A stretch of 27,827 nt of DNA, from assembly GCA_019410665.1 (NCBI GenBank), contig DXSD01000015.1, positions 1 to 27,827 of the forward strand, in the 5' to 3' direction. This DNA comes from Fusobacterium sp. (GTDB taxonomy: Bacteria; Fusobacteriota; Fusobacteriia; Fusobacteriales; Fusobacteriaceae). Of the stretch, positions 8,713-15,929 are shown in pieces. The notes under the pieces were generated by a model, which made no database searches, was not told the DNA's origin, and saw only the letters and a program-made list of their open reading frames with translations. How positions within the stretch are numbered: position 1 is the stretch's first letter; every line of letters starts with the position of its first letter. The translations under genes were made by a program, and so were the position numbers.

Positions 8713-8752
8713 ACATTTGTTAATTAATTTTAATACTTTATTTTACATTTGT
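8713..8752 (-). promoter_or_regulatory. Pair of direct repeats ACATTTGTYAAT, candidate SorC operator
   Basis: ACATTTGT occurs at 8713-8720 and 8745-8752 in the same orientation, with similar flanks (TAAT/CAAT). The spacing of 32 bp is about three helical turns. One copy overlaps the -35 box and the other lies between the transcription start and the ribosome binding site of dhaL. SorC-family regulators are often tetramers binding repeated half-sites, so autogenous pathway control is plausible but inferred. Confidence 0.4.
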
Positions 8753-8755
8753 CAA
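8727..8755 (-). promoter_or_regulatory. Promoter of the dhaL-dhaK-lsrF-VOC operon
   Basis: On the minus strand TTGACA (8750-8755) and TAAAAT (8727-8732) are separated by 17 bp. Transcription would begin near 8720, about 25 nt before the dhaL start. Confidence 0.8.
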
Positions 8756-8836
8756 TATTAATATGGAAATTTTTTCGTATTTTTAAATCTAAAACAAGTC
8801 TTAAAGTAATATTATAAAACATAATCGAAAATAAAA

Positions 8837-8893
8837 AAGAGAAAAATAACTAATTGATGTTATCTTACATCTTTTTTAGTAAATTTTTCTCTT
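8837..8893 (-). terminator. Long branched terminator of the SorC regulator gene
   Basis: An 11-bp outer stem (8837-8847 with 8883-8893) is continued by an ACTAA/TTAGT stem after a small bulge. It encloses a second GATGT/ACATC hairpin. The minus-strand transcript runs into U6-A-U4 after it. It lies 35 nt downstream of the regulator's stop codon and separates it from the dhaL promoter. Confidence 0.7.
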
Positions 8894-8927
8894 AAATTAT
8901 TAATAAACAGCTCTAAAAATAACTCTT

Positions 8928-9854
8928 CTACAATTCTTTTGCCACTTTTTCTGAAATTATTATATGTGTAAATATCCCTAAATTTAATGCTCCAATTACT
9001 GCATTTTTATTAGTTTTAGAAGAAATTATTCCAATTACTTTTTTTACATTTCTTAATTTTTCTAAAGGAATTTGGATAGTGAAATCATTTTCTCCCTCAA
9101 TCACTCTACCATTTTTATCATAATAATAAGCTAAGATATTTCCCACTGCCTTTTCTTCATTTAATTTCTTTCCAAATCTCACAGCTGTTCCCATATCTGG
9201 TACAGAGGGATGGCTACATATTTCTAAAAATACACACTCCAAATTATTCCAATGTTTTTCAATATCTTGATAGTTTTCTAAATTTTTTATCACTTCTTTT
9301 TCTTGTAAACTAGTTAAACAAGCAGGAGAAAAAAGATATAGTGGGGTAATTCCTGTTTTTTCTGCAAATATTCTTACAAGTTCATTTGTATGATATCCTC
9401 TAACTGGAAGATTAATATTTCCTATTAATGGAACAATTTTTCCTTTTAAATTTGAAATTTTATTCATTTCTAGATGTATTAACAGTTCTTCTATTAATTT
9501 TCCCCAGCCTAGTCCTAAATTTTTAACACCATTTAAATTTTTAATTAAAAAATCTATTCCAGCTCTATATATTTCACTATCAGTTACTATTTTTTCTCCT
9601 CTATCTTGAACTATCTCTCCACCTTTTAATCCATATTTTGTGATAATTTTTTCCAAAAGAACTTCATTATCAGAAAAAGGAGAATTGATATTTATAGTTA
9701 CAATTCCACTTTCTTTAGCTTCATTTAACATCTTACTTATTGAAGGTCTTGACATATTCAACTCTTTAGCTATCTCATTTTGAGTAAAATTTTCTATATA
9801 ATACATCTTAGCTACTTCTAGTATTTTACGAAGTCTTTCACTATCTTTTTCCAT
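8928..9854 (-). CDS. SorC/LsrR family sugar-phosphate-binding transcriptional regulator
   Basis: This 308-residue protein has the SorC-family layout: an N-terminal helix-turn-helix of about 55 residues (FTQNEIAKELNMSRPSISKML) followed by a long sugar-phosphate-binding domain with LGLGWGK, VPLIGN and DMGTAVRFG segments. Members such as LsrR bind a phosphorylated sugar and release operators of the neighbouring catabolic operon. It lies immediately upstream of the dhaL operon in the same direction but has its own terminator. The start has AGAGGTG upstream. No clear promoter fits in the 48 nt between rny and this gene, most of which is the rny terminator, so it may depend on read-through from rny or a promoter inside rny. 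Confidence 0.88.
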   Translation of the reverse strand: MEKDSERLRKILEVAKMYYIENFTQNEIAKELNMSRPSISKMLNEAKESGIVTININSPFSDNEVLLEKIITKYGLKGGEIVQDRGEKIVTDSEIYRAGIDFLIKNLNGVKNLGLGWGKLIEELLIHLEMNKISNLKGKIVPLIGNINLPVRGYHTNELVRIFAEKTGITPLYLFSPACLTSLQEKEVIKNLENYQDIEKHWNNLECVFLEICSHPSVPDMGTAVRFGKKLNEEKAVGNILAYYYDKNGRVIEGENDFTIQIPLEKLRNVKKVIGIISSKTNKNAVIGALNLGIFTHIIISEKVAKEL

Positions 9855-9871
9855 ATTTTCACCTCTATAAA

Positions 9872-9897
9872 AAAGGGATTCTATTAAGAATCCCCTT
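9872..9897 (-). terminator. Terminator of rny
   Basis: GGGATTC (9875-9881) pairs with GAATCCC (9888-9894) around a 6-nt loop, and the minus-strand transcript continues into six U. It ends the lipoprotein-rsbW-STAS-rny operon just before the SorC gene. Its 7-bp stem may allow read-through. Confidence 0.75.
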
Positions 9898-9902
9898 ATA
9901 TA

Positions 9903-11468
9903 CTATTTAGCGTAATCTACTGCTCTTGTCTCTCTTACAATTGTTACTTTTATCTGTCCTGGATATTGCATTGAATCCTCTATCTTCTTAGCAACATCTC
10001 TAGCCATCTTAGTAGCTTCATCATCTGACATAGCTTCTGGATTTACCACTATTCTCAATTCTCTTCCTGCTTGAATAGCAAAAGATGATTCAACTCCTGA
10101 GAATGAATTTGCTATTTCCTCAAGACTTTCTAATCTTTTTAAGTAAGCTGTTAAAGTCTCTCTTCTTGCTCCTGGTCTTGAAGCTGAAACAGCGTCAGCA
10201 GCTTGAACAATTATAGCCTCAACAGTTTCAAACTCAACTTCATTGTGATGTGCCATTACAGCATTTAAAACTTCTGGTTTTTCTCCAAATTTCTTTAAGA
10301 ACTCTCCTCCTATAAGAGCATGAGAAGCTTCTATATCGCTTTCTAATACTTTACCTACATCATGTAAAAGTCCAGCTCTCTTAGCAAGTTCTGTATCTGC
10401 TCCTATCTCTGCAGCAAGATTAGCCGCTAATTTAGCTACTTCAATTGAGTGAGTAAGAACATTTTGTCCATAACTTGTTCTATATTTTAATCTTCCTAAA
10501 ACTTTAATAATCTCTGGATGCATACCAGGAATTCCTAACTCTATTAATGCTCCTTCTCCAGCATCAACTATCTCTTTATCTATCTCTTTTCTAGCTTTAT
10601 TTACAACCTCTTCAATTTTACCTGGATGTATTCTTCCATCAGTAATAAGTTTTTCTATGGCAAGTCTTGCTATCTCTCTTTTTACACCATCAAAACTTGA
10701 AAGAACAACAGCCTCTGGAGTATCATCTATTATTATATCAACTCCTGTTAAAGCTTCAATAGCTCTTATATTTCTTCCCTCTCTACCTATTATTCTTCCT
10801 TTCATCTCATCATTAGGTAGATTTACTACTGATACAGTAGCATCTACTACATATTCAGCTGAAGCCTTTCCTATTGCAGTTGAAAGTATTCTTCTTGAAA
10901 TTCTATCTTTTTCATCTTCAAGTTTATTTTCAAACTCTCTAATTGCAACTGCAGTTTCATGAGTTAAATCATCTCTTAACTTAGCTATTAAGATCTCTTT
11001 TGCTTCTGTTTTTGAAAGTCCAGATATTCTTTCAAGCTCATTCTCTTGCTTTAATTTAATAGCCTCTATCTCCTCTTTTTTGCTCTCTAACTCTTCAGTT
11101 GTCCTCTCTAATTCTTGGCTCTTTAATTCTAATTTTTCTATTTTATTATCAAGAGTTTCTTCCTTTTTAGTAAGTCTAGCCTCTTTTTGCAGTAACTCAT
11201 TTTTAGCATTCTTTATCTCTTTTTCTGCTTCTTCTTTAAGATAATATGCATGCTCCTTTGCTTTTAATTCGATCTCTTTACCCTTTGCTTGAGCATCTTT
11301 TTCAGCGTTTTCTATAATCTCTTTTGCCCTTATTTTCGATTTAGTGACTTCGTCTTCTAAATCATTTAATTCATTTATTTTTTTATCTATAACAGACTTT
11401 TTGTATAATATGGCAAATACTATACCAAGTCCGATTATTATCAAACCTACTCCTAAAACTGTACTCAT
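9903..11468 (-). CDS. rny: Ribonuclease Y
   Basis: This 521-residue protein has the full RNase Y order: an N-terminal membrane anchor (VLGVGLIIIGLGIVFAILY), a long charged coiled coil to about residue 200, a KH domain with GRIIGREGRNIRAIE, and an HD phosphohydrolase domain with LLHDVGKV and MAHHNEVE. It is a membrane-bound endoribonuclease that starts mRNA decay. The length matches the family (about 510-520). GAAGGA precedes the ATG. It is last in an operon with a STAS protein (24 nt upstream), an RsbW-like kinase and a lipoprotein, and is followed by a terminator. Linkage to a partner-switching pair is notable. Confidence 0.97.
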   Translation of the reverse strand: MSTVLGVGLIIIGLGIVFAILYKKSVIDKKINELNDLEDEVTKSKIRAKEIIENAEKDAQAKGKEIELKAKEHAYYLKEEAEKEIKNAKNELLQKEARLTKKEETLDNKIEKLELKSQELERTTEELESKKEEIEAIKLKQENELERISGLSKTEAKEILIAKLRDDLTHETAVAIREFENKLEDEKDRISRRILSTAIGKASAEYVVDATVSVVNLPNDEMKGRIIGREGRNIRAIEALTGVDIIIDDTPEAVVLSSFDGVKREIARLAIEKLITDGRIHPGKIEEVVNKARKEIDKEIVDAGEGALIELGIPGMHPEIIKVLGRLKYRTSYGQNVLTHSIEVAKLAANLAAEIGADTELAKRAGLLHDVGKVLESDIEASHALIGGEFLKKFGEKPEVLNAVMAHHNEVEFETVEAIIVQAADAVSASRPGARRETLTAYLKRLESLEEIANSFSGVESSFAIQAGRELRIVVNPEAMSDDEATKMARDVAKKIEDSMQYPGQIKVTIVRETRAVDYAK

Positions 11469-11492
11469 AATTTATTTCCTTCCTATTGTATT

Positions 11493-11840
11493 TTATTTAA
11501 AGCTATTTATTGCTTCATCCTCTGTTTCATATATTTCAAATATCTCATCTAGACCTATCATTTCAAATATAGTCTTTATATGCTCATTCAATTTTATAAG
11601 CTTTATATCTCCGCCCATTTCCTTTACAACTTTTAATTTACCTCTTAAAATTCCCATAGCCAAGCTATTAATATGAGTTACCTCTTCAAAATCAATTATA
11701 AATTTTGTTGAATCTGACTCCACTAACTTTGTTATTCTCTCTTTTAATTTGGGAGCTACTAGAGCATCTAATTCTCCTACCACTTTTAACTCTTTAATTT
11801 CCCCAACATTTTTCTCAAGTATTTCAAAATTGCTCATCAT
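11493..11840 (-). CDS. STAS-domain anti-anti-sigma-factor-like protein
   Basis: This 115-residue single STAS domain resembles SpoIIAA/RsbV: VVGELDALVAPKL at the N-terminus and IDFEEVTHINSLAMGIL. Ser59 of the latter stands at the position phosphorylated by the partner kinase. Such antagonists sequester an RsbW-type kinase when unphosphorylated. The gene starts 4 nt after the RsbW-like gene, whose last codons contain its AGGAGG ribosome binding site, a strong sign of coupled translation. Either of two adjacent ATGs (11840 or 11837) could be used. The loop reads NSLAMG rather than the classic DSSGLG. No sigma factor gene is present in the window, so the regulated target is unknown. Confidence 0.85.
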   Translation of the reverse strand: MMSNFEILEKNVGEIKELKVVGELDALVAPKLKERITKLVESDSTKFIIDFEEVTHINSLAMGILRGKLKVVKEMGGDIKLIKLNEHIKTIFEMIGLDEIFEIYETEDEAINSFK

Positions 11841-11844
11841 TCCT

Positions 11845-12237
11845 TTATGCCTCCTTAACCTTTTTTTCTACTCTGAACAATGTTCCATTTAATTTCTTTT
11901 CAATTTTAAAATCATCTGCAATGGTTCTCGCTATAAAAAGTCCCATTCCACCCTCTTCTTTACTCAATTTCTCTTCATCAAATCCAACTCCATTATCCTC
12001 TACTACTAAACGAATAATATCATTTGATTTCTGAATTTCCAAAATGATATCTCCAGGTTTATATTCATACCCATGTTCAACTACATTTGTTGAAAGTTCA
12101 TCTACCACAGATAAGAGTTGAAATACATCTCTTTGACTAACTTGATGTAATTCAAGATATGTCTTTACCATGGCTCTTATTAAAGATAAATTTTCTAAAG
12201 AAGAAGGTACTGTAATCTTCACTTCATTAGGTTTCAT
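11845..12237 (-). CDS. RsbW/SpoIIAB-like serine kinase (HATPase_c)
   Basis: This 130-residue protein is a GHKL ATPase of the anti-sigma-factor type. It has the N box DELSTNVVEHGY (residues 46-57), G1 box EDNGVGFD (80-87) and G2 box GGMGLFIA (96-103). Members phosphorylate a STAS antagonist and bind either it or a target such as a sigma factor. The start codon overlaps the stop of the lipoprotein gene (TAATG), and the cognate STAS gene follows at 4 nt, so the pair is a complete partner-switching module. RsbW proteins with a sigma factor are typically slightly longer. Without a linked sigma gene the output may be an enzyme or another regulator. Confidence 0.87.
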   Translation of the reverse strand: MKPNEVKITVPSSLENLSLIRAMVKTYLELHQVSQRDVFQLLSVVDELSTNVVEHGYEYKPGDIILEIQKSNDIIRLVVEDNGVGFDEEKLSKEEGGMGLFIARTIADDFKIEKKLNGTLFRVEKKVKEA

Positions 12238-12626
12238 TATTCTCCCCTTCTCTCTTTAAATTTTGTTATTTTCCACTCCCCATTTTTATAAAGATAATCT
12301 ACATCATAATATATGGTCATACTCTGAAAGTTAAAGCCCACTATATTACTTGCTCTATTCTCTATAAAGCGAGGCTTTGAATTAAATATATTAATATTTG
12401 AAAAATCTATATTTTGAATCTCCTCTTTCACATATTTATTTTTCATATTTGAAATTAGACTTTTTTCTAACAATAGAGTTTTTCCCTCTTGAAGTTCAGT
12501 TTTTATACTGTTTATTAAATGTACTAACTCTTCCTTTTCATTATTAGCTATAAACTCTTTCTTTTCCAAATTTGAACAACCTATTGTAAAAATTAAAGAG
12601 ATGATCAAAATCAAAATTTTTTTCAT
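12237..12626 (-). CDS. Small predicted lipoprotein heading the rsbW-STAS-rny operon
   Basis: The product (129 residues from this start) opens with MKKILILIISLIFTIGC, a signal peptide with a lipobox ending at Cys17, so it should be lipidated and exported. The remainder is charged and ends in a segment (VDYLYKNGEWKITKFKERR) reminiscent of small alpha+beta NTF2-like or DUF4440-like folds, which is only an impression. I preferred ATG 12626 over 12641 because the likely promoter leaves only about 9 nt of leader for the earlier start. The ribosome binding site is poor for both. The stop overlaps the kinase start by one base. An envelope sensor feeding the kinase/STAS pair is an attractive but untested idea. 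Confidence 0.75.
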   Translation of the reverse strand: MKKILILIISLIFTIGCSNLEKKEFIANNEKEELVHLINSIKTELQEGKTLLLEKSLISNMKNKYVKEEIQNIDFSNINIFNSKPRFIENRASNIVGFNFQSMTIYYDVDYLYKNGEWKITKFKERRGE

Positions 12627-12656
12627 TATAATATACACCATTCCCTATCACTATAA

Positions 12657-12685
12657 ATAATACCATATACGCATGTTTTTATCAA
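12657..12685 (-). promoter_or_regulatory. Promoter of the lipoprotein-rsbW-STAS-rny operon
   Basis: On the minus strand TTGATA (12680-12685) and TATTAT (12657-12662) are separated by 17 bp, placing the transcription start near 12650. It lies between the miaA stop codon and the lipoprotein, giving the four-gene operon its own promoter. Confidence 0.65.
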
Positions 12686-12702
12686 GAATTTAATTAACCA
12701 TT

Positions 12703-13605
12703 TTACATATTTAATTTTTCCAATATATCCTCTATTATCTCATTTTCAGATAGCTCTTCCAAATTATACCAAATATACCCATGATCATTTTTAAACCAAG
12801 TAAATTGTCTTTTTGCATATCTTCTAGAGTTTTGTTTTATTTTATCAACTGCCCCTTCATAAGTAATTTCACCATTAAAATAATCTATAAATTCAGAATA
12901 ACCTATTATATTTATTTTTCTTAAAATTTCCCCATACTTTTCATAAAGCTCTTTTACCTCTTTTTCAAGGCCTTGCTCTATCATTATATCTACTCTTTTA
13001 TTTATTCTTTCATATAAATTTTCTCTTCCTCTTTCAAGAACTATTTTCAAAAAATTATAATTATTATTTTTTATATTCTTTTTAGAAAGAGTAGAAAATT
13101 TCTCTCCAGTTAATCTATACACTTCTAAAGCTCTTTCCACTCTTTTTTTATTATTAGGGTGTATCTCTAGAGCTCCCTCAGGATCCACTATTTTCAACTC
13201 CTCATATAACTCATCAGAGTTTTTTTTCATAAACTCCTCTCTCATTTTGGTATCTGAAGGTGGTAACTGAGAAAGTCCCTCGGTTACAGAGTTTATATAT
13301 AATCCTGTCCCTCCAGTTAAAATTATAGTTTTTCCCTCTTTCTCCTCTTCTTTTAGAATTTTATCTACATCTTTTTGAAAATCTCCAACACTATATTTTT
13401 TTATAGGCTCCAATATATCCAACATATAGTGTTTTACTCCCTCCATCTCTTCAGGGGTTATTTTAGCTGTTCCTATATCCATTCCCTTATATATTTGAGC
13501 TGAATCTGCAGAGATTATATCAGCATTTAATATCTTAGCTAATTTTATTGATAGTGCTGTTTTTCCTACTCCTGTAGGTCCGGCTATTACTATTCCCTTG
13601 TTCAT
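12703..13605 (-). CDS. miaA: tRNA dimethylallyltransferase
   Basis: This 300-residue enzyme transfers the dimethylallyl group to A37 of tRNAs reading UNN codons. The P-loop GPTGVGKT (9-16), SADSAQIYKGMDIGTAK, the LDILEP segment, ILTGGTGLYI and the C-terminal RRYAKRQFTWFK, which contacts the tRNA, are all present. Length is normal. AGGAG lies just before the ATG. It follows obgE in the same direction across a hairpin, so expression may be partly attenuated relative to obgE. Confidence 0.97.
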   Translation of the reverse strand: MNKGIVIAGPTGVGKTALSIKLAKILNADIISADSAQIYKGMDIGTAKITPEEMEGVKHYMLDILEPIKKYSVGDFQKDVDKILKEEEKEGKTIILTGGTGLYINSVTEGLSQLPPSDTKMREEFMKKNSDELYEELKIVDPEGALEIHPNNKKRVERALEVYRLTGEKFSTLSKKNIKNNNYNFLKIVLERGRENLYERINKRVDIMIEQGLEKEVKELYEKYGEILRKINIIGYSEFIDYFNGEITYEGAVDKIKQNSRRYAKRQFTWFKNDHGYIWYNLEELSENEIIEDILEKLNM

Positions 13606-13626
13606 ATTTCTCCTTTTATAAAAGTA

Positions 13627-13652
13627 GCTGTTGCAATATTGTATACAACAGC
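13627..13652 (-). terminator. Hairpin between obgE and miaA, possible attenuator
   Basis: GCTGTTG (13627-13633) pairs with CAACAGC (13646-13652). Within the loop CAATATTG is itself a palindrome. The following minus-strand sequence, UACUUUUAUAAAAGG, is only weakly U-rich, so partial termination or RNA protection is more likely than full termination. The CTGTTGCAA core resembles the ends of the 260-bp repeat and the folA terminator. Confidence 0.45.
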
Positions 13653-13663
13653 CTCTTTAAACA

Positions 13664-14950
13664 TTATTCTACATACTCAAATTCTACATCTGCTATTCTT
13701 ACGCTATCTCCATCTTTAATTCCAGCTTCTCTCATAGCCTCTTCCATTCCTAAAGATCTCATCATATGTAAGAAATTTACTATTGAATCATCATCCATAG
13801 TAATTACATACTTAGCTAATACTCCATCTAGAACTCTTCCCTCTATTACATAAGTTCCTTCTTCATCTTGAGTAATTATAAAGGCTTCTTTATCTCCTTT
13901 AATCTCTCTTAAAACTTCGTCTACACTTGCTTCTTCTTCTAAAGGTTCTCTTTCAATATCCTCTAACATATTCCAACTTCTATATAATACTTCTTTAATT
14001 CCTTCATTTAATATTACAGAAACAGGATATACCTCATTACCTTGAGCTTCTACATATTTTTTAAAATTTTCATATTTCTCCATATCCCAAAGTAGATCCA
14101 TCTTATTAGCTAAAACTATCTGTTTTTTATTAGCTAATTTCTCACTAAATTTTCTTAATTCAGTATTAATTTTCTCATAGTCCTCTATTGCATCTCTACC
14201 CTCTATCTCTGCTACATCAACAAGATGATAGATCATTTTACATCTCTCTATATGTCTTAAAAATTTATCTCCTAATCCTACTCCTTCATGAGCTCCTTCA
14301 ATTAGTCCAGGAATATCTGCAATAACAAAAGATTTTCCCTCTTCTAATCTCACTACTCCTAATTTAGGTTCCAATGTTGTAAAGTGATAGCTTCCTACTT
14401 TAGAGTTAGCTGCAGACACTCTATTAATAAAACTTGATTTTCCAACTGAAGGATATCCAACAAGTGCTACATCAGCTATTAATTTTAACTCTAATTTTAC
14501 TTTTAACTCCGCTCCCTCTCTTCCCTTTCCAGCTATTTTAGGAGTTTTTCTAATTGAAGATTTAAAGTGTACATTTCCTAATCCACCTTTTCCTCCTCTA
14601 AGTAACATTCTCTTTTCTCCAGCTACACTTAAATCTAGTAATAATTTCCCTGTCTCTACATCTCTTACCTGTGTTCCAACAGGAACTTTTATTACTAAAT
14701 CCTCTCCAGTTTTTCCATACATCTGTTTTTTTTGTCCATTCTCTCCATTTTGAGCTTTAAATAATTTCTTAAACTTAAAGTCAATAAGAGTATTTATATT
14801 AGGATCTGCTATGAAGAATACATTTCCTCCATTTCCTCCATCTCCACCATCTGGTCCACCAAATTGAACAAATTTTTCTCTTCTAAAAGCAGCTGAACCA
14901 TCTCCTCCATTCCCTGCTTTAACAGTTATTATAACCTCATCTATAAACAT
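13664..14950 (-). CDS. obgE: Obg/CgtA GTPase
   Basis: This 428-residue ribosome-associated GTPase has the three Obg parts: the glycine-rich N-terminal fold (GGDGSAAFRREKFVQFGGP), a G domain with GYPSVGKSS, DIPGLIEGAHEGVGLG and ANKMDL, and a C-terminal OCT domain from about residue 345. It acts in late 50S assembly and stress/growth control. Length is typical of the long Obg form. CAGGAGAG precedes the ATG. It is divergent from the TSCPD gene and is followed by miaA. I see no convincing promoter hexamers in its upstream region. Confidence 0.97.
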   Translation of the reverse strand: MFIDEVIITVKAGNGGDGSAAFRREKFVQFGGPDGGDGGNGGNVFFIADPNINTLIDFKFKKLFKAQNGENGQKKQMYGKTGEDLVIKVPVGTQVRDVETGKLLLDLSVAGEKRMLLRGGKGGLGNVHFKSSIRKTPKIAGKGREGAELKVKLELKLIADVALVGYPSVGKSSFINRVSAANSKVGSYHFTTLEPKLGVVRLEEGKSFVIADIPGLIEGAHEGVGLGDKFLRHIERCKMIYHLVDVAEIEGRDAIEDYEKINTELRKFSEKLANKKQIVLANKMDLLWDMEKYENFKKYVEAQGNEVYPVSVILNEGIKEVLYRSWNMLEDIEREPLEEEASVDEVLREIKGDKEAFIITQDEEGTYVIEGRVLDGVLAKYVITMDDDSIVNFLHMMRSLGMEEAMREAGIKDGDSVRIADVEFEYVE

Positions 14951-15053
14951 CTACTACTCTCCTGTGTCAATTTAATATTATCAATATATTTTACCTTAAA
15001 TTCCATTTTTTTTCAACATTTATTAAAATAATAATACTTGTTTAATAAATATA

Positions 15054-15082
15054 TTGATTTTTTTGTTTTTTATGTATATAAT
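15054..15082 (+). promoter_or_regulatory. Promoter of the TSCPD/FMN-binding protein operon
   Basis: TTGATT (15054-15059) and TATAAT (15077-15082) are separated by 17 bp. Transcription would start near 15089, leaving a leader of about 49 nt before the AGGAGGG ribosome binding site and ATG. Confidence 0.75.
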
Positions 15083-15137
15083 GTATTATATATAGTTGTT
15101 AATAGTACACTATTTTTATTTTCAGGAGGGATTTGTA

Positions 15138-15590
15138 ATGAAAAAATCAATTGTTATTCTTGCTGGAGTATTATTAGCTCAAAATGCTCTTGCTTCAAAA
15201 GTTGTTAATAAAGATGTTACTTTTACTGAAAAAACATATGGTGTTTGTGCTACAGAGATGACTGTTTCTGTTAAGGATGGAAAAATAGAATCATTTTCAG
15301 CTAAAAAAGGGTGTCCTGGAAATTTAGCTGCCATTGGTAAGTTACTACCTGGAATGGAAGTTACTAGAGTAATAGAGTTACTTGATGATAACTATTGTTC
15401 AGGTGCTCCACTTTCTGGTTATACTTCATGTATGGATAACCTTGTTGAAATGTTAAAAAAACATGTAACTGAAGAAGGAGAAGGCCCAATGGTAGAGATT
15501 AGAAAAGCTCAAAAGGCCGCTAGACAAAAAGTTGCTTTTGCTGGACATGTTTGCAGTGGATGTGGACTTTGCCAAGCTTCTTTCTCATAA
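15138..15590 (+). CDS. Exported TSCPD-domain protein with C-terminal CxxCxxC motif
   Basis: The 150-residue product starts with an apparent signal peptide (MKKSIVILAGVLLAQNALA, cleavage near residue 19). A TSCPD-type domain follows: Cys37, then KKGCPGNLAAIGKLLPGM with Cys59, Cys87, and TSCMDNL (Cys98) in place of the usual TSCPDQL. TSCPD domains are small cysteine-bearing modules found alone or attached to ribonucleotide reductases and are normally cytoplasmic. Here a charged linker leads to CSGCGLC (Cys139, 142, 145), ferredoxin- or rubredoxin-like spacing suited to a metal or thiol redox site. ATG 15138 follows AGGAGGG at proper spacing. It is 28 nt before an exported FMN-binding protein. 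An envelope redox role is inferred. Confidence 0.82.
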   Translation: MKKSIVILAGVLLAQNALASKVVNKDVTFTEKTYGVCATEMTVSVKDGKIESFSAKKGCPGNLAAIGKLLPGMEVTRVIELLDDNYCSGAPLSGYTSCMDNLVEMLKKHVTEEGEGPMVEIRKAQKAARQKVAFAGHVCSGCGLCQASFS

Positions 15591-15618
15591 AAGAAATATA
15601 TAATTCGGGAGGAATAAA

Positions 15619-15921
15619 ATGAAAAAACTACTTTTAAGTTTACTAGTTGCTATCTCTCTAACAGCTATAGCTGCAACTAAAGAGGGAACAGGAATGGGAT
15701 ATAAAGATGATATCACTGTTTCTGTAGAAACTGAAGGAGATAAAATTATAGCTATTAAAGTTTTAAAAATGGATGAAACTAAAAGAATTGCTGAACCTGC
15801 TATTAAAAAGCTTACTGAGGAGATAATAGCAAAACAATCTGTGGAAGTCGATGATGTAGCTGGAGCTACTTATACATCTATGGGATTTAAAGAAGCTGTT
15901 GCAGATGCTTTAGCTAAATAA
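15619..15921 (+). CDS. Small exported FMN-binding domain protein (predicted covalent flavoprotein)
   Basis: The 100-residue product has a signal peptide (MKKLLLSLLVAISLTAIAA) and one FMN_bind domain of about 80 residues ending in DDVAGATYTS (residues 78-87). Asp79 and Thr84 fit the DxxxGAT motif at which ApbE/Ftp-type transferases attach FMN to Thr. Family members include NqrC/RnfG and the extracellular electron-transfer flavoprotein PplA. This is one of the smallest forms and lacks a lipobox, so it is probably soluble in the periplasm or secreted. It is co-transcribed with the TSCPD/CxxCxxC protein. The 260-bp repeat starts 9 nt after the stop and may form its 3' end. No apbE is in the window. 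Confidence 0.87.
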   Translation: MKKLLLSLLVAISLTAIAATKEGTGMGYKDDITVSVETEGDKIIAIKVLKMDETKRIAEPAIKKLTEEIIAKQSVEVDDVAGATYTSMGFKEAVADALAK

Positions 15922-15929
15922 TATTAAAG

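Noticed and set aside
10657..11676. Two + strand frames of 101 and 110 codons
   Set aside because: They are shadows of rny and the STAS gene, with Ser/Ile-rich composition typical of antisense frames and no ribosome binding site.
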